DNA from: Paulinella micropora
Taxonomy: Eukaryota; Cercozoa; Imbricatea; Euglyphida
Length of the DNA: 27,963 nt
Assembly (NCBI GenBank): GCA_009731375.1
Contig: BJOX01000108.1
Span: 585,603 to 613,565, forward strand
Reading direction: 5' to 3'
Position numbers and translations under genes: made by a program
In this document: in pieces, positions 7,437 to 15,455 of the stretch
Layout of the letters: every line of letters begins with the position of its first letter
Position numbering within the stretch: the stretch's first letter is position 1
The notes under the pieces: generated by a model
Seen by the model: only the letters and a program-made list of their open reading frames with translations
Database searches by the model: none
Told to the model about the DNA's origin: nothing

Positions 7437-8297
7437 ATGCAAGACTGCAAAACCTTCGACAAGGTAAAGCACTTGAACTTTTTGGAGATGAGCGTCTTTG
7501 AGGCCACGACTAAGGCCGTGAGCCCAAAAATGTTGTGGACCGAAGTAATGACCGCTTGTCAGAGGCTCGACAGCCAGACAGCATCCTTGATCGGTTCTGC
7601 ATCGGCTTCTGCTCAACCGCAAGCCGCACATACGCAACGATCTCTAGGAAAGCGACCAAGAGAGAACAGTCGTGAAGCTAACACACCTTGTACTCGTTGG
7701 TGGGCACGGGCTCAATGCTTCAAACACACAAATAAGAAATGCCCGTACAACCACGATGTCGAGGACACCCGCATCCGAAACACACTCCTCAAGAACGTAC
7801 GGTCGGACGAAACCAACACCGTCGCCGTTCTGCGCCGACTGCGCAAGGATCAGGGGTGGAAATTACAGGATGTCGCGGACCATGACCACGAACTAGCTGA
7901 CGCGATCAATTCTCTTTTCGCTAGAGATGATCAGAAGACGGCAGCCATAGAAGCCGCAAGTAGAGGAAGAGGTGGAACACGAGGAAGAGGAGGAGGGAGA
8001 GGAATCAATCGAGGAGGAGGAGCCCCTTTCGCACGAGGCACATACACTCGCGGGGGGGAGAGAGGATTTGTGAGAAGAGGAGGAGGAAGAGGTGTATTTC
8101 AAGGTAGAGGAGGAGGAAGATGGGTTGGCCGAGGTGGATACGGCAGCGCAGAGCGCCCGTACCACAGAGATGGGGGCTGGGCAGACGGCTCGAGCTCAAG
8201 CTCGAGTTCCTCAGCACCACAGGCCTATGCGATATCAGGCGCAACCACTACCGACACTGATGCCGACTCAGGTAACAGACTTGAGGTAGTCCAATGA
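7437..8297 (+). CDS. gag: Gag-like protein with CCCH zinc finger and RGG boxes
   Basis: The frame is open from inside the LTR. The first ATG is at 7437 (286 residues) and another follows at 7488. From the first ATG, residues C85, C94, C102 and H106 form C-x8-C-x7-C-x3-H, a CCCH-type finger, where Ty3/Gypsy Gag usually has a CCHC knuckle. About residues 176-249 are a run of RGRGG/RGGG boxes, typical of RNA-binding proteins, followed by a serine run. I recognise no capsid domain. The N-terminal region looks short for a Gag, and part of it may be lost. Its expected role is to bind and package element RNA. It ends at TGA (8295-8297), immediately followed by CTAG, with the downstream protease-like region in the same frame. 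Confidence 0.75.
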   Translation: MQDCKTFDKVKHLNFLEMSVFEATTKAVSPKMLWTEVMTACQRLDSQTASLIGSASASAQPQAAHTQRSLGKRPRENSREANTPCTRWWARAQCFKHTNKKCPYNHDVEDTRIRNTLLKNVRSDETNTVAVLRRLRKDQGWKLQDVADHDHELADAINSLFARDDQKTAAIEAASRGRGGTRGRGGGRGINRGGGAPFARGTYTRGGERGFVRRGGGRGVFQGRGGGRWVGRGGYGSAERPYHRDGGWADGSSSSSSSSAPQAYAISGATTTDTDADSGNRLEVVQ

Positions 8298-8301
8298 CTA
8301 G
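8295..8301 (+). promoter_or_regulatory. TGA-CTAG stop, candidate readthrough site between Gag and Pol
   Basis: The Gag stop is followed by CTAG, and the frame stays open for 266 codons beyond it. UGA followed by CUAG is the best-known leaky stop context in eukaryotic cells and in several RNA viruses. In-frame Gag/Pol separation by a leaky stop occurs in some retroelements. Because this copy is damaged elsewhere, a simple sense-to-stop mutation (for example CGA to TGA) remains possible. Confidence 0.4.
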
Positions 8302-9098
8302 AGAAGGAGGGAGAAAACAGAACAACAAACATTGCACGATACACCGTTGTGCAGGTCCCAACCAAGGGTACCAGTGAGTCTAAGAGCCCACAGCAGGCTA
8401 CAGACCAACTCAAAGGTAGTACAATACCAGTACACCCATCACGACAACAAACAGTGCATGCTGCTAATAGGCAGGCGAGTAAAGCACTGGCAAAGAGAAA
8501 GCAGGCGGGCCTGTCGCAGCCACAGCCGAAGAAAGTAAGAATAGAACCGGCAATCAATCTTATCAACTTGCCGAGGCAGACAATAGACAAGGAGGATGGA
8601 GGACATCAACCTCTCCTCACGGTCTCAAACAGAGAAAGCAAGGACAATCATCCTTCGCCTGTGAACAATACCCAAAAAGACATTACAAAAACGGCGGAAA
8701 GGGAGGAGGAGGCGAACCTCGAGAAAAGGATACAGATTTTAGAACACAAGCTCCTTGTATTGGCCTTAAAAAGTCACCGGCCAGACGCTTTATGCTATAC
8801 GAACTTTTTTTGTGAAACATTAAACACCTTTATAAACGTTGGTAATGATACTATGGCGAATATTAATATTATCGGCCGGAAATTTGCTACCAAACACCAT
8901 GCGTGGTCAGAAACTAATATGAAAAAATCATTTGGCACCTTGAAAGGAGTTAGTAGTCGGACGGATATAACGGGCATCATCACTTTAAATTTTAAATTGA
9001 AATCCGGACGAGTATATCGAATGGACTTGTACGTTGTCCCCGAATACCACGGATCTGTTCTTTTGTCGTACGACCAACTGGCGACAATGAACGTATAG
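8298..9098 (+). pseudogene. Pol segment 1: retroviral-type aspartic protease-like region, ended by in-frame TAG
   Basis: Same frame as Gag, with no ATG needed if read through. About 180 low-identity linker residues with a lysine/glutamate-rich, probably helical stretch come first. A protease-like domain follows, with NDTMANINII (aspartate codon at 8847-8849) standing where families have D-T/S-G-A and a hydrophobic strand. VVPEYHG then leads to LLSYDQL, where families have I/L-L-G-x-D-x-L. Two substitutions at key glycines (G to M after D-T, and G to S) suggest it is inactive or very divergent. TAG at 9096-9098 falls between NV and FDCAAKRV. That is inside the usual C-terminal protease motif (I-D-C-x-x-K), so it looks like a nonsense mutation and not a domain boundary. 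Confidence 0.65.
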
Positions 9099-9935
9099 TT
9101 TGATTGCGCCGCCAAAAGAGTCATATACGGCGTAGAGCCAGGAGAAGAATATACTGTCGACTCTCTCCATGCTATTGACTCATACGAGGCCCTACACCTA
9201 GGGGTAGCATCGGAAGGGAAACAGGTGGCCATTACACACGCATATGAGGCATATATGCCAACGGACGCGGTGTCTAAAGATGGTTCAAACCTGTCAGACA
9301 AGAGAGAGGCGGAGGTCTATACGGCTACAGTCTCTACACAATGGGATAAAAAGTCGATAGACGATCTCATTGAAAAGAGGAAAGAGGAAATTATATGCAT
9401 GGGAAAAAGGTGCCCATCGTTGGCGAGATTTGAAGAAGGAGCAGGGGCCGATGTATATATTACCAACGGGTATTGCTTTCACGTAAAGGTGGAAGAGAAG
9501 GACAGACAGGAGTTTATACCGAGGAGAAGGGGACGACTCCCTGATATCCCGGCAGAAGATATTAAAAGCTTTATTACCAAATTCTGGGGTGACGAGCCTA
9601 CGTGGCCGCGCTCACTGACAGAAGTGAAAAAGTGCCTGCGCACTCTTTTTGAAAATAATAAACCATATACGGTCATACTCCCGTACAATGAGAAGGCGAT
9701 ATGGGCGCAGGAGATACGGGACCGGCTTATTGATCATCCGATACCGGTGCCCTCACGGAAGCAACACGTAGTGGTGGCTTGTCGTCTCGGGACTCGTGAG
9801 CAGAGCAGTGCATACAAGCGGAAGCTCAGAGACCAGGACAAGTTGAAATTGATTCCTCAAGCATTCACATGCTTCGATGGTTTCTACACCCGAAAAGCTC
9901 CGTTGCAATATGCGAGATTAATAGATATGTTGTAG
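9099..9935 (+). pseudogene. Pol segment 2: linker between protease and reverse transcriptase
   Basis: It continues in the same frame directly after the TAG, starting FDCAAKRVIYG, the end of the protease motif. The rest (about 265 residues, including RREGRLPDIP-like basic and EEK-rich stretches and KFWGDEPTWPRS) has no domain that I recognise. It ends at TAG 9933-9935. The next coding segment is in the -1 frame and overlaps it: that frame is open from 9800, giving 136 nt of overlap. No standard X-XXY-YYZ slippery heptamer is visible in the overlap, so an indel or mutated frame is as likely as programmed frameshifting. Confidence 0.6.
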
Positions 9936-12211
9936 GTCTGGCGGAGGACGACGAACCAGACACTGCCACATATGACAAAACGGGAATGGACGATATATCA
10001 GAAGAAGAGTTGGGCTTGGAGGAGGACAGAGCACCCCTCAAGCATCACAAGAGAATGTCAGAGAATGAGTTTAAGGTGGCGACAGACGAGAAATGGGCAG
10101 GAGGAGCAGGTACGGAGAAGGAGAAAGAGGTTTTGAAACAGAGATTGAAGGCGAACAAAATGATTTTTGACCCCCCTCAAGCGGGAGGTGTCAAGCCGGA
10201 AGACTTCACCGCGGTTATTTGTAAAATACCAGGTGCTGAGCCTTCCCCGGCGCCACGACGGGCAAATCTGAGTATGCATGAAGCAAAGATCGCAGAAGAA
10301 CAAGCACGGCAGTTACTCGATGAGGATGTCATTGAGAGATCTACATCTCCAATAGTTTCCCAACCGAGACTGGTCCCTAAACCGGGAGGAGAATGGCGCT
10401 TAACGGTTAACTATGCCCGCGTCAATAAAATTTTAGAGGAGGAACGAAATCCATTACCTACTCTTGAAGAAGGAAGGCGAGTATTGCGGAACGCCAATCT
10501 ATACTCAGTCATTGATCTGAAGACGGAAGGTTACAGAAACCTTCTAACGGCCATAGACAGAGCCACCAACTATGTATGGGTGGTCCCAGTCAAAGACGTT
10601 ACGGGCGAAACAACAGCCAAGGCGTTGATTGACAGGATCATCTCACGGATTGGGGTGCCGAGAAAAATATGCTCAGATCGAGGCTCTGACTTTAATAATG
10701 AAGTCACCGACAAGCTATCTGCATATTACGGCATGAAATGGCAATATGTCACCGCCTATAACCCCAGAGCGAACGGCAAGATAGAGCGGGTGCATAGACC
10801 CCTCAAGGCCGCGCTGAAGATGTATTGTATGAAGAAGGAGAACCAAAAGGCATGGGTGGAGGCAGCATCCTCGTTTGCCTTTGCTATGAATTGCCTACCC
10901 TCTACAGCGTTAGGTGGTTCAAAAGGTTCCGTCTCGCCATACCAATTGGTATATGGGCGTGAGCCCGCCATCCCAGCCTCACTGCTGCACCCAAAAGATT
11001 CATGGGCAGATCAGGATGAGCTGTTTGGGGTGAGACTTCGGGCGAAGATGGAGGCGGAGCAAATAGTACAGGCGCATAGGGAGGCGGAGCGCAGGAAGAC
11101 TGATGCTGAAGGTGTCAGGCAGGCACACCTGGATCAAGTCAGATTTCAGGTCGGGGATATTGTACTACTGTATCATCCTCAGGTTCCTCAGGGAGTCAGC
11201 TCGAAGCTGTTCATCCACTGGAAAGGACCATACCAGATCATGGAACAGATGGGGCCTTTGAATTATAAAATCAGGGGCAGAGGAAAAGTTCAAATAGTCA
11301 ATGTACGAAGGCTGATTAAGTATGATCCCTTCCTACTTGAAGATGAGTCCGTTGATCAAGCACTCAAACGGATGGAGGCTGACTTTAAAGGGGTCCCACC
11401 AATCCGTAAGGAGGATATCTCGGAACGGGATGCCTACAGGGCACCAATTGCGGAGAAGGAGGAGGCTGAGCTGGAGAACAAGCGGGCCACCGACCGCAAA
11501 AGCGCGGCGGGGACTCAGACCCGCAAAAGGGTGGAGTCGAACGTGCCGGAAGGAAAGTTCACGGAGGCGCAAATAAGGAGAGCGCAAAATGACCTTATCT
11601 ACGACCGACCGAGAAAGGCGATAAGGACGGCACGTTCGCAAGGAGTCCATCAAGAGGGGAGCGATGACGGAGATCAAGACCCTCGCGCGGGCAATGACAC
11701 TCTCGTTCACCCCAGTTGGAAAGAAGGAGATGCGATTGGACATATTTCATGGGCCAAAGACGCTTTTTACTTGGTGAGGCCTGCGGCTCAACACGTAGCC
11801 GATGACACGCTCTCAGATTTATATCTCATGAGAGTCATGGCAGTACCTCACAAACGCCATACGCGATCGAATCGAATTTCGACTGCGGCACAAATAATAC
11901 AACCAGTCTTACATTTCCGGAGGAGTCTGGATCCAGTGGAAAATCCTAAAGTAAGACAATACCTTCCAGTATATAAAGACGCCAAGAAACTTGAGACATG
12001 GGATGATACCATATCTCCTACAGATAAAGATCATACCGCGTGGACCATACAAGCACTACCACGAGGGGTGCTAGACATTCCTTTTGACTTGGCACAAGGC
12101 GCAATCCCTCACAAAATTTGGGACGTCCTCGAACAGTCTACCTTAGACTTAACTTTGGTTGGAGGTCCTCCACCAGGTAAAGGAGTCCGCGCGCGTAAAC
12201 GGCGTCTATAG
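9869..12211 (+). pseudogene. pol: Pol segment 3: RT fingers fused to integrase core by internal deletion, with GPY/F domain and C-terminal extension
   Basis: 780 codons from ATG 9869; the frame is open from 9800. Residues ~145-222 are the N-terminal part of a Ty3/Gypsy reverse transcriptase: LVPKPGGEWRLTVNYARVNK at about 168, then YSVIDLKTEGY with the first palm aspartate D216. Directly after Y222 the sequence becomes integrase: LLTAIDRATNYVWVVP, then SDRGSDF (D270) and GKIERVHR (E306). D270 and E306 are separated by 35 residues as in active integrases. A GPY/F module follows (WKGPYQI at ~451). Missing are the YxDD box, thumb, RNase H, the integrase zinc-binding HHCC domain and the first catalytic aspartate, which lies upstream of the D230 seen here. 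Residues ~480-780 are an extension without a domain I recognise. Stop TAG 12209-12211. Confidence 0.85.
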
Positions 12212-13025
12212 TAAGTATTTTTTTCTCTAGAAGTATTGTGGACCTGATCGATTGCGAACATAGCATTGATCCAATATCGTCCCGACAACCTTACTCAGAT
12301 ATTAAAGCTACTACGGCATTCATTCTTTTAGAGATTAACAAGACACAGCTGACAAAAATAGGCATTCTATTCTCTTGCTTCGGCAGAGACAGACGAGACG
12401 GCCACGAAACAGCACCGTTACGAGATCGCTATTTGAGTGAGCGATGGTGTTTCCTGGATACGACCCGCATTAGTACCAGAATGATGATCTCATTAAAGAC
12501 TCTACAGTCTAATCAAGAACTGATATATTTTAATAACATGAACTGCTACACCGGATTCCATCGATCTCTACTTGTATCGGCATATCGCAAGGTTAGGGCG
12601 CACTCAACCCAACTTCGGATATAGTCGTCAGACTTGATCACCTGACACTATATTAAATAATACCGATTTATACAAGGGTATGTCTTCACAAAAAGTAAAT
12701 GTATTTATGGAAACCGACGACAGGTTATTACATATATATATATGGAAATGGCGACATTATATTATTACTCAACCATAAAACATACTTGGACATACTGCAC
12801 AAATATCTTATCGACAGAAGAAAGAGGAAGATTTTAATATAGATACTGAATGTGCTAGAGTATATATACGATTGGTACCGGGGCAAGTATCATTGTTGTT
12901 TTATAACGGCTAATTCGTGGGTTGATGTATCTTCATATATAACTCTAAACGAATCTTAGTCAGAAAAGAAATCAGTTCAACTTGAAGCGTATTATGTCGA
13001 AAACGAAGTTCCGCCATAAAAAACT
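12212..13025 (+). other. Retrotransposon 3' non-coding region
   Basis: About 0.8 kb of AT-rich sequence inside the element between the last stop and the polypurine tract. One frame (12238-12624, 128 codons) is open but starts only at a GTG, has no early ATG and shows no domain or membrane segment. It may be a decayed extra frame or chance. The rest (12625-13025) has no coding signal. Confidence 0.6.
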
Positions 13026-13034
13026 GGGAGGGGG
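13026..13034 (+). promoter_or_regulatory. Polypurine tract
   Basis: GGGAGGGGG lies three bases before the right LTR, in the position expected for the plus-strand primer of an LTR retroelement. Confidence 0.8.
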
Positions 13035-13037
13035 TAC

Positions 13038-13254
13038 TGTGGACATCACCATCCGAATTATCAGGTAAAAAATTTATTTATAGATTTCGTCTGGCCGGAC
13101 ATGTCTGAAATGCCAATTTGATCCTGGTCTTTTGGCGGCTTTTCGTCTTTGCGTCACTGAGCTAATATAACGAGACATCATTCTCTTTTTGAGGACTGTG
13201 TTTGGTTATATTACCGACTTACTCTTCCATTGAGCTATCGTTGGGGATAGTACA
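13038..13254 (+). repeat. Right LTR (217 bp)
   Basis: It begins TGTGGACATC and ends GATAGTACA. It is the same length as the left LTR with about nine substitutions and no indels by eye. The target duplication AAAG follows at 13255-13258. Confidence 0.95.
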
Positions 13255-13258
13255 AAAG

Positions 13259-13562
13259 TGCGGAGGCTCAGTCTGATACAAAGAGAGAAAATACTACAGG
13301 GAGAAGTGTGGATATTGTCGGTACTAACTCAGTCAAGTTCAGAGTCGAACTAACGTTTAATCAATGTCAAAAATTCTGACTCAGTCATCCGCAAACTTAG
13401 CAATGAACTACTCGTAGAGATGAGTACGAAGAGTAGTCTGAGACTTTTTGTTTTTGCGCAATCAAGATTCTGAATTGTTCCTGGCGTCGGATTTTGTGAT
13501 TAATATTAATAATTGAATAATTTGTCCTGTCAACTGAGTGTTCACTTTCTGACCACGAAGGC
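13259..13562. other. Unique flank of the LTR element
   Basis: Non-repetitive sequence with no gene I can name. Its first 70 bases continue an open minus-strand frame from the other side of the insertion (see findings). Confidence 0.4.
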
Positions 13563-13598
13563 AGCTTTCAGCAGGCGGATTGCCACAATCTGAGGCTT
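13563..13598 (-). pseudogene. Relic of the end of the SAM exon
   Basis: The minus strand reads CTGAAAGCTGCCTTCGTGG around NPPAESCLRGQ. This matches the end of the SAM exon at 13940-13975 (CTGAAAGTGGCCTGCGTGG, APPTESGLRGQ). The donor GTAAGT of the real exon is replaced by GAAAGT here. It looks like a local duplication about 377 bp downstream that has lost its splice site. Confidence 0.5.
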
Positions 13599-13625
13599 CA
13601 AGAATATCTATTATGATATTAATAC

Positions 13626-13835
13626 TTCAGCATAAAAAAGACGCCCGAAGTGCCACTGCAAAAATTGAAAACATGTCGATGGCACTTCAACCCAGATTTC
13701 AAAAGAAAGACTTGGGTAGTGCGCGTTAAACGAAGAAAAGCCGTCTGCAGCGCCACTTTGTAAGAAGAAAAAGATGTTGGTGGTGCCCTTCAAGAATAAA
13801 ACAGGCGTCAGTAGTGCCACTTGAAGAAAAAAACG
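13626..13835. repeat. Degenerate minisatellite, ~33-bp period, about six units
   Basis: On the plus strand each unit starts with an A run, then a GC-richer core, then AGTGCCACTT or a close variant. Cores include GACGCCCGAAGTGCCACT, GCCGTCTGCAGCGCCACT and CAGGCGTCAGTAGTGCCACT. Units are 30-38 bp and well diverged. It lies in the presumed intron after the SAM exon. Confidence 0.7.
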
Positions 13836-13838
13836 TGA

Positions 13839-13841
<3 letters not shown>

Positions 13842-13870
<29 letters not shown>

Positions 13871-13918
13871 GGTTGGAGGGAGGGGGGCGGGGGGAAAGGG
13901 GGGGGAAAAGGGGGAAAA
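13842..13918 (+). repeat. (GT)n followed by G-rich tract with quadruplex potential
   Basis: GT repeats give way to GGGTGGGTGGG and then successive runs of four to eight G separated by A. Four or more GGG runs lie within a short span, enough for a G-quadruplex on the plus strand (template strand opposite the SAM gene). Confidence 0.8.
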
Positions 13919-13939
13919 AAGGTCGCCACTACCACTTAC

Positions 13940-14339
13940 TGCCCACGCAGGCCACTTTCAGTCGGGGGAGCTGACGTCTCGTACATCTGTACAGGTTCCG
14001 CATCGGCCGGGTGCAAAGTAGCATAGAGCCGCATGCCCAAGTGACCCCCAACAGTGCGCTTGAGTGTATCCTTGGCGATCTCCATCAATTGCTTGCCCGT
14101 CATGCCTTTGACGTTTGCCAGCTCCTCGGCTGTGTAGCCTTTGCTCAGGAGAAAAGCGGAGATTCCCTCTGCGCTCATGTCCTCCAGGGCGCGGGACGGG
14201 GGGGCGTTTGCCTTCTCCTCGTCCGGGTGTAAAATAGCATACATTTTCATCCCCGCATGCGAACCCACTGTACGCTTCAGCATCTGCTTGTCTACAGCAA
14301 GGATTTTCTTACCGTCCTTGTCGTCGACCCTGCGTAGCA
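13940..14339 (-). CDS. SAM-like domain gene, exon encoding the C-half of one SAM domain and a complete second one
   Basis: On the minus strand the exon runs from a CAG acceptor (14342-14340) to a perfect GTAAGT donor (13939-13934). That donor overlaps the TAA seen if the frame is read straight on. The frame contains GKKILAVDKQMLKRTVGSHAG then MKMYAILHP, the second half of a sterile alpha motif. A full SAM-like domain follows at about 14181-14008: DMSAEGISAFLLSKGY, then GKQLMEIAKDTLKRTVGGHL, then GMRLYATLHP. SAM domains are helical modules that bind other SAM domains, polymerise or bind RNA. The first half of domain one is missing here but is supplied in phase by the exon at 14943-15000. The tail (ending TESGLRG) is low in structure. 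The exon is bounded upstream by family A copy 4 in the intron. Confidence 0.65.
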
Positions 14340-14382
14340 CTGGTAACAAAATATACCGCATTGATAAGAAATAGATAGATAG

Positions 14383-14557
14383 ATGAGATATCGACTAATG
14401 TCAGAAAAGGAGCTTCTGATTTCGTCAACCAAGGAAGTCTGTGGGTAAAGTATTAACCCGATGCCCAGCTAAGCCGTGATGTTTGCACGGAAGGGACTGA
14501 TACAGGCGATACCAAAACCTCCCTAGTACCAGGCGGGGCCAGGGCTCGTTCCATAAG
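14383..14557 (-). repeat. Family A repeat, copy 4 (5'-truncated), in a SAM gene intron
   Basis: It carries the minus-strand 3' part of family A (GATATCTCATC end plus about 165 bp) and is cut at CCATAAG. A short GATA stretch lies on the tail side (14370-14382) and a longer one on the truncated side (14558-14592). It sits between the intact SAM exon and its decayed duplicate. Confidence 0.85.
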
Positions 14558-14591
<34 letters not shown>

Positions 14592-14635
14592 GTAGTACAA
14601 AACAGGTGGGTAAGTAGGTAGGTAAGTAGGTCTGT
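14558..14635. repeat. (GATA)n then GTAG/GTAA repeats
   Basis: Microsatellite at the truncated end of family A copy 4. Confidence 0.9.
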
Positions 14636-14663
14636 CAACAACGAGATTTGAATGGTCATGTGG

Positions 14664-14717
14664 GCTTATTTACAGCTCGGATTTTTTTCTCTTGCCTGTT
14701 GTCGACTCTTCCTAGCA
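14664..14717 (-). pseudogene. Decayed duplicate of the SAM exon start
   Basis: After an acceptor-like TTTTTCCAACCAG, the minus strand reads VLGRVDNRQEKKIRAVNK. This matches VLRRVDDKDGKKILAVDK at the start of the intact exon at 14339. A TGA follows shortly, and no further homology is clear. It is either a duplicated, dead exon or an alternative terminal exon. Confidence 0.6.
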
Positions 14718-14942
14718 CTGGTTGGAAAAATCAATCAGCTTACCGCTTAACTATCCTTTCTTCTAAACATGTATTCATTTAAATAACAACAATAGTAGCA
14801 AGGAACAAAGGACGAAAACAAGCCAGTAAAAGAAACAACAAGCCCGTAAAACTATCAAGTCAGTGCAATCAAGCCACACAAAACAACAACAAGCCAAAGC
14901 AAAGCCAAAACAAGCAAGTGTAAAAAGCAAACAAAAAGGCAC

Positions 14943-15000
14943 CCGTGTCATCGAAGCCTTGTTTCTTGAGAAAGGCCTGCAATGCGACCTTGTCCATATC
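14943..15000 (-). CDS. SAM-like domain gene, exon encoding the N-half of the first SAM domain
   Basis: On the minus strand this 58-nt exon follows an acceptor GCTGTTGTCAG and ends ACGG before GTGCCT. It reads DMDKVALQAFLKKQGFDDT plus one base. Joining that base to the TG that opens the exon at 14339 (or its decayed copy at 14717) keeps the frame. The combined domain then aligns residue for residue, without a gap, to the contiguous SAM domain in the 13940-14339 exon (DMSAEGISAFLLSKGYTAEE, and so on). The gap-free match across a predicted splice is good evidence that both exons are real. The donor is weak (GTGCCT), and no start codon or upstream exon is visible because CATA repeats begin just beyond. 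Confidence 0.55.
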
Positions 15001-15040
15001 CTGACAACAGCATATCCATATCTGCATGCATACATACATT

Positions 15041-15303
15041 CATACTTACTATGCATACATACATACATACATACATACATACATACATACATACATACAG
15101 GCCTGCAATGCGATCTTGTCCATATCCTGACAACAGCATATCCATATCTGCATGCATACATACATTCATACTTACTATGCATACATACATACATACATAC
15201 ATACATACATGCATACATACATGCATACATACATACATACATACATACATACATACATACATACATGCATACATACATACATACATACATACATGCATGC
15301 ATG

Positions 15304-15335
<32 letters not shown>

Positions 15336-15424
15336 CATACATATATACATACATACATACATACATACATACATACATACATTACATACATTACATACAT
15401 ACATACATTACATACATACATACA

Positions 15425-15455
<31 letters not shown>

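Larger units (their letters stand above)
7081..13254 (+). mobile_element. Ty3/Gypsy-type LTR retrotransposon, internally deleted
   Basis: This is a complete element by its ends: two 217-bp direct LTRs, TG...CA termini, a 4-bp target duplication, a PBS-like site and a polypurine tract. The order is Gag, protease-like, reverse transcriptase, integrase, which is Ty3/Gypsy and not Ty1/Copia. By eye the LTRs differ at nine of 217 positions (about 96% identity), so the insertion is not very recent. The internal region is damaged in several ways. There is a TGA between Gag and the protease-like region, a TAG inside the protease-like region, a -1 frame change before the last frame, and an in-frame deletion joining RT to integrase. 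It cannot encode a working RT and could move only with help from an intact relative. Confidence 0.95.

Noticed and set aside
9800-9935. Programmed -1 frameshift signal
   Set aside because: No slippery heptamer was found. The frame change is recorded as an observation, not as a site.
10514-10700. Complete D-D-E integrase triad using D230 as the first aspartate
   Set aside because: D230 falls in the strand that follows the first catalytic aspartate in Ty3/Gypsy integrases, and its spacing to D270 (39 residues) is too short. The true first aspartate is in the deleted part.
12211-12230. A 20-nt GTAAGT...TTTTTTTCTCTAG segment resembling a minimal intron at the end of the last retroelement frame
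   Set aside because: Splicing it would place TAA where the TAG already is, so it would not extend the protein. No other intron this short is supported in the window.
12238-12624. 128-codon frame in the 3' region of the LTR element
   Set aside because: It has no ATG near its start, no domain or membrane segment, and sits in AT-rich sequence; it is described only as part of the non-coding region.
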